The notes under the pieces: generated by a model
What the model saw: only the letters and a program-made list of their open reading frames with translations
The model's database searches: none
Told to the model about the DNA's origin: nothing
Translations under genes and position numbers: made by a program
NCBI GenBank assembly: GCA_016712225.1
Contig: JADJRL010000003.1
Coordinates: forward strand, 3,175,501-3,239,500
Origin: Candidatus Defluviibacterium haderslevense
GTDB taxonomy: Bacteria > Bacteroidota > Bacteroidia > Chitinophagales > Saprospiraceae
Reading direction: 5' to 3'
Length of the DNA stretch: 64,000 bases
In this document: in pieces, positions 1 to 9,671 of the stretch
How the letters are laid out: each line of letters begins with the position of its first letter
How positions within the stretch are numbered: position 1 is the stretch's first letter

Positions 1-889
1 GATAAGACAAATAGCGTTTGCTGACTTTGTTTTTTATGTCTAATTGTTCAAACCATTTTCCGATTTTTGCCAATTTGTCTTCATCATTTAGTTTGAGTTT
101 ATAATCATTTAATAATTTGTGTTGGTTCACAGAATCAAGATCCTGGAGTGCTGTTAAAATTAAAATGGATTTTTTTCCTTGGAGAATATCACCACCGATT
201 TTTTTTCCAGTTTGTTCGCTATCCCCATAGAAATCCAACCAATCATCATGAATCTGAAATCCAAGACCAAGGTTGATTCCCAATTCATATAATGTTTCAC
301 ACAATGTTGCATTACATTTAGATAACAAAGCTCCCATTTTTAAAGATGCAGCAAGTAATACAGAAGTTTTTAATCGAATCATTTCCAAATATTCTGATAG
401 GGAAACGGTTTCTCGTTGTTCAAAATCCATATCAAAACGCTGACCCTCACAAACTTCTTTTGCGGTTTGCAAAAATAATTCTAAAATTTGTTCTGTTTGA
501 TTTTCTCTACTACATTTATTAATTAATTGTGTTGCCTCGACGAGCATTACATCCCCGGACAAAATCGCTGCATTAATACCATACTTGTGAAAAACTGTGG
601 GTTGACCTCTTCTGGTTTCTGCATTATCCATAATATCATCATGCATCAAGGTGAAATTATGAAACATTTCTAAAGCTAAGGCTACAGGTAATCCAGAATC
701 AATATTGCCATTAAAGGTATTCTGTACCATCAACAAGGCCAGAGGTCTGATTTTTTTTCCACCTTGCCTCATTATGTATCCCACAGGTTCATACAAGTGC
801 ACTGGATCCTTAATAAAGTCATATCGGGCAGAATATTCCTGATAAGCTGCAATAAGATCATCAAAGGGTCTTATTTTTGCCTCAACCAT
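1..889 (-). CDS. Polyprenyl (farnesyl/geranylgeranyl-type) diphosphate synthase, 3' end outside window
   Basis: Reading the minus strand from the ATG at 889 gives an open frame of 296 residues that runs off the left edge, so the C-terminus is missing. It shows both aspartate-rich motifs of trans-prenyltransferases: HDDIMDN (Asp84, Asp85, Asp88) followed by an RR pair, and IHDDWLD further on. The N-terminal GGKKIRP stretch binds isopentenyl diphosphate in this family. The enzyme condenses IPP with allylic diphosphates for quinone and lipid synthesis in the cytosol. Chain length cannot be read reliably from the sequence. The start codon lies only 9 bp from the divergent start of the amidohydrolase gene. 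Confidence 0.93.
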   Translation of the reverse strand, partial: MVEAKIRPFDDLIAAYQEYSARYDFIKDPVHLYEPVGYIMRQGGKKIRPLALLMVQNTFNGNIDSGLPVALALEMFHNFTLMHDDIMDNAETRRGQPTVFHKYGINAAILSGDVMLVEATQLINKCSRENQTEQILELFLQTAKEVCEGQRFDMDFEQRETVSLSEYLEMIRLKTSVLLAASLKMGALLSKCNATLCETLYELGINLGLGFQIHDDWLDFYGDSEQTGKKIGGDILQGKKSILILTALQDLDSVNQHKLLNDYKLKLNDEDKLAKIGKWFEQLDIKNKVSKRYLSY

Positions 890-898
890 AGCTGTTTT

Positions 899-2605
899 AT
901 GTATAGAGCAATCAAAATATATTTCTTATTGGTTCTTATTTTTTCCGCCTGCAAGGTAAAGGAAAAAGCAGATTTGATCGTATATAATGCGAATATTTAC
1001 ACCGCAGACACTATAAATCAAGGGATTGAAGCCTTCGCAATAAAGAATGGATATTTTATAGCCAAAGGCACTTTAGACCAAATTTCAAGCCTCAAGGGTG
1101 ATTCTACACAGATGCTTGATATGGAAGGTCGGTTTGTAATGCCCGGCCTCATTGAAGGACACGGACATTTTTTAGGTTTGGGAGAAAGCTTGATCAATCT
1201 TAACCTATTGGACACAAAAAGTTGGGATGAAATAGTCCATTTGGTTGAGGAACAAGTTCAAACGGCCAGCCCAGGACAATGGATTGAAGGCAGAGGCTGG
1301 CATCAGGATAAATGGAAGGGTAATTCTGAATTGACCTTTAATGGTTATCCATACCATGATGCCTTATCTCAAATCAGCCCATTGAATCCTGTTGTCCTAT
1401 ATCATGCAAGTGGACATGCATTGATAGCCAATAAAAAAGCCATGGAGCTTGCAGGAATTTCAACTGAATCTCAATCACCCGCAGGGGGAAGAATAGTAAA
1501 AGATAAAAACAATAAGATTTTAGGAGTTTTTGAAGAAAATGCAATGGATTTGCTGACTAAAGCAATAGAGGAAGACCATAATAAATTGCCATTATCAACG
1601 CAGCAGGCTAATATAATAAGTAAAGCGATCAAGGCTTCAGATCATGCATTAAAATTCGGTATTACTAGTTTTCAGGATGCTGGTACGAATCTCGCCGATA
1701 TGAGAATTTTACAAAAATTATGTATTGATGATATTTTGAAAATAAGATTGTATGTCATGCTTGGTGGCAGCACAGAACAGGTAATGAATGAAATGGATTC
1801 ACTTCAAGTATTGAATAGCGATAAAGAAAAATTTTCAACATTAGCAGTTAAAGCATATATGGATGGAGCCTTAGGATCATATGGAGCCATGTTATTAAAA
1901 GAGTATGCAGATAACCCGGGTGCTCTTGGTCAACAAATTACCAGTACTGATGAATTAACGCAAATCGCTCAAAAAGCGGCTTCAAAAAATCTTCAAATGT
2001 GTGTCCATGCCATTGGTGATAAAGGGAATAGAGAAGTATTGAATTTATTTCAAAATGTGTTAGGTACTTCTGCAAAAAATGAGGATCGGCGGTGGCGAAT
2101 TGAACATGCCCAACACATTGACCCAAGCGATGCTCCAAGATTTCATGAATTAGGTGTTATAGCATCTATGCAAGCAGTACATTGTACCAGCGATGCGCCA
2201 TTCGTTGCCAAAAGACTAGGAGATGACAGGGCAAAAAATACGTCTTACATCTGGCGTTCGCTGCTGGATTTAAACACACATTTAGCCAATGGTACAGATA
2301 CGCCTGTTGAAAAAGTAAATCCTTTTGAGTGTATTTATGCAGCAGTAACACGTAAAAATAGTTCGACTGGTTTTGAATTCTATTCAGAACAAAAAATGAC
2401 TCGTGATGAAGCATTGAAATCGTACACCATATGGAACGCTTATGCGGCTAAAGAAGAAAAGATTAAAGGAAGTATTTCAGTAAATAAGTTAGCCGATTTT
2501 ATTGTGTTGGATCATGATCTTATGACTTGCAAACCGGAAGAATTATTACAAACCAAAGTTCTTCAAGTTTACATAGGTGGTAAAAAAATACAGATAAATG
2601 AATAA
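899..2605 (+). CDS. Amidohydrolase family lipoprotein (YtcJ-like, amidohydrolase_3)
   Basis: A 568-residue metal-dependent amidohydrolase with a TIM-barrel pattern. The start at 899 is chosen because it gives a lipoprotein signal peptide with lipobox IFSAC (Cys18); the longer frame from 764 would overlap the divergent prenyltransferase gene. The metal-binding HxH is seen in MPGLIEGHGHF (His88, His90), with later HAIGD and IEHAQH segments typical of the YtcJ/amidohydrolase_3 group. The mature protein is probably membrane-anchored and exported. Substrate is unknown. It is followed after 11 bp by pgmB, so it probably heads the maltose operon although no sugar role is evident. Confidence 0.88.
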   Translation: MYRAIKIYFLLVLIFSACKVKEKADLIVYNANIYTADTINQGIEAFAIKNGYFIAKGTLDQISSLKGDSTQMLDMEGRFVMPGLIEGHGHFLGLGESLINLNLLDTKSWDEIVHLVEEQVQTASPGQWIEGRGWHQDKWKGNSELTFNGYPYHDALSQISPLNPVVLYHASGHALIANKKAMELAGISTESQSPAGGRIVKDKNNKILGVFEENAMDLLTKAIEEDHNKLPLSTQQANIISKAIKASDHALKFGITSFQDAGTNLADMRILQKLCIDDILKIRLYVMLGGSTEQVMNEMDSLQVLNSDKEKFSTLAVKAYMDGALGSYGAMLLKEYADNPGALGQQITSTDELTQIAQKAASKNLQMCVHAIGDKGNREVLNLFQNVLGTSAKNEDRRWRIEHAQHIDPSDAPRFHELGVIASMQAVHCTSDAPFVAKRLGDDRAKNTSYIWRSLLDLNTHLANGTDTPVEKVNPFECIYAAVTRKNSSTGFEFYSEQKMTRDEALKSYTIWNAYAAKEEKIKGSISVNKLADFIVLDHDLMTCKPEELLQTKVLQVYIGGKKIQINE

Positions 2606-2616
2606 TTAATTATTTA

Positions 2617-3321
2617 ATGCGCGTAGAGTTGATGGATAATGAACAGTGGGGTTTTATTTTTGATCTAGATGGAGTAATTGTTGATACGGCTAGACATCAT
2701 TATTTAGCATGGAAAGCTTTAGCTGCTAAATTTGGATTTGAATTAACACCTGAATTTAACGAAAGGCTTAAGGGTGTGGACAGAATGAATTCCCTTCAAA
2801 TTATTTTAAGGGCGGCTTCTGCACAAATGAATGAAGAGGATAAAATAAATCTGGCTACTGAAAAAAATGTTTATTATTTAAAAAGTATTGAACACTTAAA
2901 TCAAACTGATATCTTACCCGGTGTATTGGATTTTATTTTAGAAACAAAAAACTTGAATATACCTATAGCTTTGGGATCAGCAAGTAAGAATGCACTATAT
3001 ATACTTGAAAAATTGCAGTTATTAGATTATTTTACAGCAATTGTAGATGGCAATCAAGTTAAAGAAAGTAAACCTGATCCTGAAGTATTTTTACTAGGTT
3101 CTGAATTGATCTCCATTCAACCTAATCATTGTATCGTTTTCGAAGATTCTGTAAAAGGAATTCAAGCTGCTCAAAGGGCTCATATGCATACTGTTGGTAT
3201 AGGTAGTCCTAAGGATATTGGTTTGGCTGATCTCGTAATTCCTGATTTTTTATCCACAAAACCATTGGATATTGTACAATGGTTTAATTTAAATAAGCAA
3301 CTTACAAATACTTCATTCTAA
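2617..3321 (+). CDS. pgmB: Beta-phosphoglucomutase (HAD superfamily)
   Basis: A 234-residue HAD phosphotransferase. The signature FDLDGVIVDTA holds the nucleophile Asp16 and general acid/base Asp18. A cap domain follows, then the GSAS motif, a lysine in KESKPDPE, and the VFEDSVKGIQAA motif, all in beta-phosphoglucomutase order. The enzyme interconverts beta-glucose 1-phosphate and glucose 6-phosphate. It sits directly upstream of a GH65 phosphorylase, whose product is beta-glucose 1-phosphate, which supports the assignment. An internal ATG at 2632 is an alternative start. Spacing of 11 bp and 8 bp to its neighbours indicates an operon. Confidence 0.94.
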   Translation: MRVELMDNEQWGFIFDLDGVIVDTARHHYLAWKALAAKFGFELTPEFNERLKGVDRMNSLQIILRAASAQMNEEDKINLATEKNVYYLKSIEHLNQTDILPGVLDFILETKNLNIPIALGSASKNALYILEKLQLLDYFTAIVDGNQVKESKPDPEVFLLGSELISIQPNHCIVFEDSVKGIQAAQRAHMHTVGIGSPKDIGLADLVIPDFLSTKPLDIVQWFNLNKQLTNTSF

Positions 3322-3329
3322 TCTTAAAA

Positions 3330-5639
3330 ATGAAACAAATATTTCAATTAGATCCTTGGAAAATTATAGAAGATCAATATCGTCCGGAATATCAAAAAAT
3401 TGCTGAAAGTATTTTTAGTCAAGGCAATGCCCGTATGGGTGGCCGAGGTCATTTTGAAGAATATTATTCAGGTCCATCATTAATAGGGAATTATGTAGGT
3501 GGTATTTATTACCCGGATAAAACCAGAGTAGGGTGGTGGAAAAATGGTTATCCTCAATACTATGCTAAAGTATTAAATGCTGCCAATTGGTCCGCAATTG
3601 ATATTTATGTAAATGGCGAACGATTTGATCTGAATCAATCTAAAGTTCATCATTTTAAGAGGACCCTGCATATGGATGATGGTTATTTGGAGAGAAGTTG
3701 TACTTGTGAATTACCATCAGGAGCCATCATAGAAATTCATGCCATCCGATTTTTAAGTATGGCTTGGGATGAATGTGGTGCTTGTCAGTATACAATAACC
3801 GCTTTACAGGACGCCACGCAAATACGAGTTCAAAGTATTTTGGATTATGACATCAGAAATGAAGACGCGAATTATCAGGAAGACTTTTGGGAATCCGTAG
3901 AATCCTATAATGCTTCCAATCTTTTATACATACATTCACAAACTAAAATTACAGCTTTCCAGGTTTGTGTTGGATTCGAAACAAAATTTTTCTTGAATGG
4001 AAAACTCATTGATGATGGATTGATTCATGAAAGGCTTTCCCGAAAGGCCTTACACGAAAATAGTTTCGTACTGCAGCAAGGAGATAGCATTACGATTGAA
4101 AAATCAATGGTTCAGGTGTCATCATTGGATTATTCTGCTGGAGAAATTGCATCCGTTTGTCTTGAAAAAATAAATTCATGGAAACACATTTCATTCGAAC
4201 AAAAATTATCTGATCAGAGAGATTCATGGTATGACATTTGGAAAACAGCTGATATCAAAATTGGTGGTGATATAAGTGCGCAACAAGGCATTCGGTTTAA
4301 TATTTATCAATTATTTTGCACTTATACAGGTAAGGACCCTCGATTAAATATTGGGCCTAAAGGATTCACAGGTGAGAAATACGGTGGATGCACGTACTGG
4401 GATACAGAGGCTTATTGTATTCCATTTTATTTGGGAACTGCAGCACCGGAAGTGAGTCGTAATCTATTGATGTATCGTTATCATCAACTCAACAAAGCAA
4501 TCATCAATGCACAAATGTTGGGTTTCGATCATGGTGCAGCATTGTATCCGATGGTAACGATGAATGGCGAAGAGTGTCACAATGAATGGGAAATTACATT
4601 TGAAGAAATTCATAGGAATGGAGCCATCGTTTATGCTATTTATGATTATATCAAATACACAGGTGATGAAGATTATCTTTGGAATTATGGAATAGATGTA
4701 ATCACTGCGATCAATCGCTTTTGGATTCAACGTGTACATTACAGCAAGCCAAAAAATAAATATGTAATGCATGGCGTGACAGGTCCAAATGAATATGAAA
4801 ATAATGTCAACAACAATTGGTACACATTGTATTTAGCACAATGGTGTTTAAATTATGGACATGATGTGCTTCAAAAATTAGCAGACCATCAACCCGAGCA
4901 ATTTGAACATGTGAAACGAAGAATTCATTTGGATGATACTGAGATGTATACATGGAGAACGGTTGCTCATCAAATATATTTACCTGAAAACAAGGAGCTC
5001 AATATTTTTTTACAACAAGAAGATTATTTAGAAAAAGATTTGCAACCGATTGTGTCCATTCCGGAAGGTCAAATACCCTTACATCAACATTGGTCCTGGG
5101 ATCGGATATTGAGATCTTGTTATATTAAACAAGCTGATGTATTGCAGGGTATTTATTTTTTTGAAGATGACTTTACTATGGATCAAATTAAATCCAATTT
5201 TGATTTTTATGAACCCATGACCGTTCATGAATCTTCATTGTCCCCTTGCATTCATTCCATATTGGCTACAAAACTAGGTTATATGGAGAAAGCTGAAGAA
5301 CTTTATTTAAGAACTTCCAGACTGGATTTGGATGATTATAATCATGATACTTGTGATGGATTACACATCACCAGTATGGCAGGTACATGGATGAGTGTAA
5401 TTAAGGGTTTTGGTGGAATACGAATTGTGAATCATCAAATTGTGATCAATCCAAGATTACCCAAGCATTGGACGGATCTTACTTTTTTCATGCGCTTTAA
5501 AGGATCCATCGTTCACATCAATATACAAAAGGAATTATGCACACTTACGAATCAAGGTAGTCAAGACATCCCGATTAATATAAAAAATACTTCAATAATG
5601 CTCCATCCACGTGAGCAAAAATCTATTCCATATGCGTAA
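3330..5639 (+). CDS. Glycoside hydrolase family 65 phosphorylase (maltose phosphorylase-like)
   Basis: A 769-residue protein of the usual GH65 length: N-terminal beta-sandwich, helical barrel and C-terminal sheet. The catalytic-acid region GVTGPNEYENN is present with Glu488, and GGCTYWDTEAY and NGEECHNEWEI match conserved GH65 active-site segments. There is no signal peptide, so it is cytoplasmic. Members phosphorolyse alpha-glucosides such as maltose, kojibiose or trehalose to beta-glucose 1-phosphate plus glucose. Linkage specificity cannot be fixed by eye, but maltose is favoured by the adjacent GH13 amylase and pgmB. Its stop overlaps the chosen GH13 start by 8 nt. Confidence 0.92.
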   Translation: MKQIFQLDPWKIIEDQYRPEYQKIAESIFSQGNARMGGRGHFEEYYSGPSLIGNYVGGIYYPDKTRVGWWKNGYPQYYAKVLNAANWSAIDIYVNGERFDLNQSKVHHFKRTLHMDDGYLERSCTCELPSGAIIEIHAIRFLSMAWDECGACQYTITALQDATQIRVQSILDYDIRNEDANYQEDFWESVESYNASNLLYIHSQTKITAFQVCVGFETKFFLNGKLIDDGLIHERLSRKALHENSFVLQQGDSITIEKSMVQVSSLDYSAGEIASVCLEKINSWKHISFEQKLSDQRDSWYDIWKTADIKIGGDISAQQGIRFNIYQLFCTYTGKDPRLNIGPKGFTGEKYGGCTYWDTEAYCIPFYLGTAAPEVSRNLLMYRYHQLNKAIINAQMLGFDHGAALYPMVTMNGEECHNEWEITFEEIHRNGAIVYAIYDYIKYTGDEDYLWNYGIDVITAINRFWIQRVHYSKPKNKYVMHGVTGPNEYENNVNNNWYTLYLAQWCLNYGHDVLQKLADHQPEQFEHVKRRIHLDDTEMYTWRTVAHQIYLPENKELNIFLQQEDYLEKDLQPIVSIPEGQIPLHQHWSWDRILRSCYIKQADVLQGIYFFEDDFTMDQIKSNFDFYEPMTVHESSLSPCIHSILATKLGYMEKAEELYLRTSRLDLDDYNHDTCDGLHITSMAGTWMSVIKGFGGIRIVNHQIVINPRLPKHWTDLTFFMRFKGSIVHINIQKELCTLTNQGSQDIPINIKNTSIMLHPREQKSIPYA

Positions 5640-7956
5640 CATGAGTTTGTTTTTTTTCTTTATTGTAAATTTACTTTTACAAAATATATATGCCCAAGAA
5701 CTCAATAGTGTGGGATTGCTAAAACCCATTAAATTGGACACAGGATGGAATAAAATTTTGCTGGATCAATATTTTGAAAATGTAAATCTAATAACTGGCG
5801 TGCATGCTGATTCAACATTAGACGTCCAATTCATCGCTGATCCAGGACAACTTTTAATTAAATCCAAGATACATCACGGACCTTACGGAACCATTGAATT
5901 TAATTATAAAGGTGACCCAACATGTTGGATATTTATTCATCCAATAAAACAATCTATCACACTTTCATTAAATAATAATAATTATACATCAGTTGTCATC
6001 AAAGGACAAATGAATGCTTGGAAGTCCCAAGAACTGACCTTAGAAAATGGTCAATGGAGTTATCATACTATGTTAAATCCGGGTCGATATCAATATTTAT
6101 TTGTAGCTGATGGTAAGGAAATGTTGGATCCATTAAATCTTAAAACAGCACCCAACGGAAGTGGTGGCGTTAATTCCTTGCTTGAAGTAGAAACGAGTAA
6201 AGAAAACATTCAATTGATTCCTTCAATAACTTCAGATCAAAAAATATATATAAATACTTCCCAGATAGCAGGTCAATCTATAGTGCTTTGGAATAACAAA
6301 AAATTACCCTATTGGCAAAGTGGAAAGCATATCATGTGTAGAATTCCTGATGAAGCAAAATTATTAGGCCGATCATTTGTGAGACTCTATTCGTCAATAG
6401 GATTCAATCAAAGCAATGATGTTTTAATTCCTTTGCAACATGGTGAAGTTATTAATAATACTGCCAGTCTGAATAGAACGGATTGGGAATCTCAGATTAT
6501 GTATTTTACATTAGTCGATCGATTTAGTAATGGTAATCCAAGTAATGATCGTCCTGTTGTAGATACACATTTAATCGCTAAAACAAATTTTCAGGGTGGT
6601 GATTTACAAGGGATAAGAGATAAGATTGCATCAGGTTATTTTAATCGATTAGGTATTAATACCATTTGGCTTTCACCCATTAGTCAAAATCCAGATTTAG
6701 CATTTCAGGAATATGTCAATCCTCGGAGATGGTATTCAGGGTATCATGGATATTGGCCCATTCAATCCTGTGTTATTGATTCGCGATTTGGGACAGATCA
6801 GGAATTGAATGAACTCATATCCTTAGCACATCATAATGGAATTAATGTGTTGTTGGATTTCGTAACCAATCATGTACATCAGGATCATCCGATGTATAAG
6901 CAACGCCCTGATTTATTTACGCCATTTATATTGCCGAATGGTCAAAAAAATATTCGTATTTGGGATGACCAAAGATTAACGACATGGTTTGATGATTTTT
7001 TACCTACTATAGATTTATCAAAACCCAAAGCGATAGCCATGCAATCCGATTCTGCCATGTATTGGTTACAAACATTTCCATTCGATGGTTTTAGGCATGA
7101 TGCAACTAAACATGTACCTACTGAATATTGGTTGGCCTTAACAAAAAAAATAAAAAATGAATTTATATCTAAAGGCCGGTCCATTTATCAAATAGGAGAA
7201 ACTTATGGATCGAATGAATTGATCGCTTCTTACATTGGAAATTCGTTGTTGGATTCACAATTTGATTTTAATTTATATTTTGATTTAAGGTCTTTGTTGC
7301 TTGATGAGCAATCGTCTTTTGCATCATTTGTTCCAATCATTAATCAATCGTTAACTTATTTTGGTCACCATTCTACGATGGGAAATATTACAGGTAATCA
7401 CGATCAAGTTCGTTACATTTCGTTAGCCAATAAAGATGTATCACTCAGTGAGAGTGGTGTAGAGGCTGGATTTAATCGAACCATTGGAATGCCCGATACT
7501 ATGGCTTATAACAAACTCAGTTTATTAACAGCTATACAGTTTTCATTACCTGGAGTCCCTGTTTTTTTATACGGTGATGAGATAGGATTACCCGGAGCTG
7601 GTGATCCTGACAATCGCAAAATGATGAAATTCGATTCACTAAGTTATAATGAATTGAATACTTTACAACGCGCACAACAATTAGGAAATCTTCGCAAAAA
7701 CAGTATGGCACTCATTTACGGGGAGACTGAAATACTAAAAGCTGAAAAGGATTTTATTATTCTAAAGCGGACTTATTTTGGGGAGTCTATTTATTGTTTA
7801 TTTAATAAATCAAATAGGCTAATTACTACTGATTTGGATGTGGCTAATAGTAAAAACGCAACTGGATTGATTTCAAAAAAAATATATACAATTCAAAATG
7901 CTAAAACACAAATTCAGCTTGCACCAAACGGGTACGAATATTTAAAGGTAGAATAA
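5632..7956 (+). CDS. Secreted GH13 alpha-amylase family enzyme (SusA/cyclomaltodextrinase-like)
   Basis: A 774-residue protein starting with a signal peptide that ends near NIYAQ. N-terminal beta-sandwich modules come first (a segment around residues 120-190 resembles a CBM48/E-set domain), then the GH13 barrel. Catalytic residues are visible: nucleophile Asp490 in DGFRHDATKH, acid/base Glu523 in IGETYG, and Asp591 in GNHDQVR. It probably hydrolyses starch, pullulan or cyclodextrins in the periplasm to feed the cytosolic phosphorylase and pgmB. Start 5632 gives a basic n-region; 5641 is possible. A longer frame from 5611 would add residues ahead of the signal peptide. Confidence 0.92.
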   Translation: MRNMSLFFFFIVNLLLQNIYAQELNSVGLLKPIKLDTGWNKILLDQYFENVNLITGVHADSTLDVQFIADPGQLLIKSKIHHGPYGTIEFNYKGDPTCWIFIHPIKQSITLSLNNNNYTSVVIKGQMNAWKSQELTLENGQWSYHTMLNPGRYQYLFVADGKEMLDPLNLKTAPNGSGGVNSLLEVETSKENIQLIPSITSDQKIYINTSQIAGQSIVLWNNKKLPYWQSGKHIMCRIPDEAKLLGRSFVRLYSSIGFNQSNDVLIPLQHGEVINNTASLNRTDWESQIMYFTLVDRFSNGNPSNDRPVVDTHLIAKTNFQGGDLQGIRDKIASGYFNRLGINTIWLSPISQNPDLAFQEYVNPRRWYSGYHGYWPIQSCVIDSRFGTDQELNELISLAHHNGINVLLDFVTNHVHQDHPMYKQRPDLFTPFILPNGQKNIRIWDDQRLTTWFDDFLPTIDLSKPKAIAMQSDSAMYWLQTFPFDGFRHDATKHVPTEYWLALTKKIKNEFISKGRSIYQIGETYGSNELIASYIGNSLLDSQFDFNLYFDLRSLLLDEQSSFASFVPIINQSLTYFGHHSTMGNITGNHDQVRYISLANKDVSLSESGVEAGFNRTIGMPDTMAYNKLSLLTAIQFSLPGVPVFLYGDEIGLPGAGDPDNRKMMKFDSLSYNELNTLQRAQQLGNLRKNSMALIYGETEILKAEKDFIILKRTYFGESIYCLFNKSNRLITTDLDVANSKNATGLISKKIYTIQNAKTQIQLAPNGYEYLKVE

Positions 7957-8067
7957 TTGAATTTTATTAGTAACTATACAGGTCACAATAAGTACGGTAT
8001 ATTTTTGTCATCATTGTTGCAAAATCAGGCAAAAATGTCGCCAAAAATGCAATGTATTTATTTCTTA

Positions 8068-8119
8068 CGACGGATTTTATCCGTCGCAAAAAATTGATCG
8101 CCCCTACAGGGCTTTGATC
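8068..8119. repeat. REP-like palindromic element after the amylase gene
   Basis: A perfect 8-bp stem (8068-8075 with 8079-8086, loop TTT) is followed by a second small palindrome GCCC/GGGC (8100-8103 with 8109-8112) flanked by GATC on both sides. This lies in the 313-bp gap between the amylase stop and the rarA stop. The paired-palindrome layout is like REP/BIME-type dispersed repeats, but genome-wide copy number cannot be judged here. It could also act as a terminator for the convergent genes, although no T-run follows it. Confidence 0.55.
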
Positions 8120-8185
8120 TGAATACTTACACTTATTTTTAAAATATTATTTTTTAAATTATATTAAAATGTAATGGTTAAGTCC

Positions 8186-8268
8186 GATAACCATTCAAGC
8201 TGATAACCATTCAACCCGCTCACCATTCAAACCAGATCACCATTCAAACCAGATAACCATTCAAACAG
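8186..8268. repeat. Degenerate tandem repeat, 16-17 bp period, core ACCATTCAA
   Basis: Five copies of a 13-bp core (GATAACCATTCAA and variants) begin at 8186, 8202, 8218, 8235 and 8252, ending just before the rarA stop codon. With the REP-like element this accounts for most of the 7957-8269 gap. No function is evident; such short tandem repeats are usually variable in copy number. Confidence 0.8.
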
Positions 8269-8269
8269 T

Positions 8270-9544
8270 TTACCGATTCACATCATACTTCTCCTTCCAA
8301 AGTTGCGCAAGTACCTGTTGGTATTTTTCTTCATTAGGATTTTGCGCAGGATGATAAAATGTTGTACCGGAAATTTCTTCAGGCAAAAATTCTTGTGGAA
8401 TGAAATGATGTTTTGAATCGTGTGAATATTGATATCCTTTTCCGTAATCTAAATTTTTCATGAATTGAGTCGGTGCATTTCTTAGGGATAAGGGCACACT
8501 GAGATTGGGATTATTTCTGACCATAGCCAAAGCGGCATCTATGGCGAGATAAGCAGAATTAGATTTTGGAGAACAAGCTAAGTAAATGACGGCTTCGGAT
8601 AAGATGATTCTGGATTCCGGCCATCCAACAAACTCTACGGCTTGTTGGGCAGCGTTGGCAATTAATAGTGCAGTGGGATTGGCTAAGCCGATATCTTCAG
8701 CAGCAAGAATAATCATTCGTCTGGCTATGAAGCGGACTTCCTCACCGCCTTCAATCATGACGGCCATCCAGTATAAAGCGGCATTGGGATCACTACCTCG
8801 AATGGATTTAATAAATGCGGAGATGATGTCGTAATGCATTTCACCTGCTTTGTCATATCGGGTGATGTGTTGTTGAACCAATTCAGAAACCATTTCATTG
8901 GTGATCGTGATTTGTTCGATGGATTGGCTGCCGATGATTTCCATGATATTGCACAATTTACGGGCATCACCATTGGATAAGTTGATGAGTTGTTCTGTTT
9001 CTTCGAAGATTACTTTTTTACTTTTAAATAATTCATCTTCTGCAACGATCCTGTTAGCTAAACTAAGGAGTGCACCTGATTCCAATGATTTTAGAATATA
9101 AACCTGGGCACGACTTAAAAGGGCAGAATTAATTTCAAAGGAAGGATTTTCGGTGGTAGCTCCGATTAAAGTTATGGTTCCATTTTCTATAGCTCCAAGG
9201 AGTGCATCTTGCTGACCTTTATTAAAACGATGGATTTCATCGATAAATAAAATGGGGGAGGGCGAATTAAAAAATCTTTTGGCTGCAGCTTGTGAAATAA
9301 CCTCTCTGACATCTTTAACGCCCGCTGAAATGGCGCTTAAGGTAAAATAGGGTCTATTGCTTAATGTGGCTAAAATTTTTGCAAGGGTAGTCTTTCCAAC
9401 ACCCGGGGGACCCCATAAAATCATAGAAGGAAGATGTCCGGATTCTAAGGCTTTGCGGAGTATACTATCGGGTCCGACCAAATGTTCCTGACCGGTTAAT
9501 TGGTCTAGAGTTTTGGGGCGCATTCGTTCTGCTAATGGAATCAT
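8270..9544 (-). CDS. rarA: Replication-associated recombination protein A (AAA+ ATPase)
   Basis: A 424-residue RarA/MgsA/WRNIP1 family ATPase. Visible are Walker A GPPGVGKTTL, Walker B LFIDEIHRF, sensor I GATTENPS and an arginine finger in LLSRAQVY. The C-terminal region has the helical domain with RGSDPNAALYW and the AEDIGLANP motif that is diagnostic of RarA. It acts at stalled replication forks in the cytosol. Length and domain order are normal. It is transcribed leftward after ftsK, with a terminator-like hairpin between them. Confidence 0.96.
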   Translation of the reverse strand: MIPLAERMRPKTLDQLTGQEHLVGPDSILRKALESGHLPSMILWGPPGVGKTTLAKILATLSNRPYFTLSAISAGVKDVREVISQAAAKRFFNSPSPILFIDEIHRFNKGQQDALLGAIENGTITLIGATTENPSFEINSALLSRAQVYILKSLESGALLSLANRIVAEDELFKSKKVIFEETEQLINLSNGDARKLCNIMEIIGSQSIEQITITNEMVSELVQQHITRYDKAGEMHYDIISAFIKSIRGSDPNAALYWMAVMIEGGEEVRFIARRMIILAAEDIGLANPTALLIANAAQQAVEFVGWPESRIILSEAVIYLACSPKSNSAYLAIDAALAMVRNNPNLSVPLSLRNAPTQFMKNLDYGKGYQYSHDSKHHFIPQEFLPEEISGTTFYHPAQNPNEEKYQQVLAQLWKEKYDVNR

Positions 9545-9596
9545 AGGTCACAAAATTCGATAATTATTAGTGGATGGAATGAATTTTATTTTAAAC

Positions 9597-9627
9597 AAAA
9601 AAAAAAGCCCCGATGGTCAGTCGGAGC
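9597..9627 (-). terminator. Rho-independent terminator of ftsK
   Basis: On the minus strand GCTCCGA pairs with TCGGGGC (one mismatch) across a 7-nt loop, and a run of ten T follows. It lies 45 bp past the ftsK stop and before the rarA start, so the two genes are probably separate transcription units. Confidence 0.75.
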
Positions 9628-9671
9628 AAATCTACTATCAATCTCAATTGATCAACTATCGAAAAAAAATG

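Noticed and set aside
764..898. N-terminal extension of the amidohydrolase
   Set aside because: It lies inside the divergent prenyltransferase gene; the signal peptide with lipobox begins at 899.
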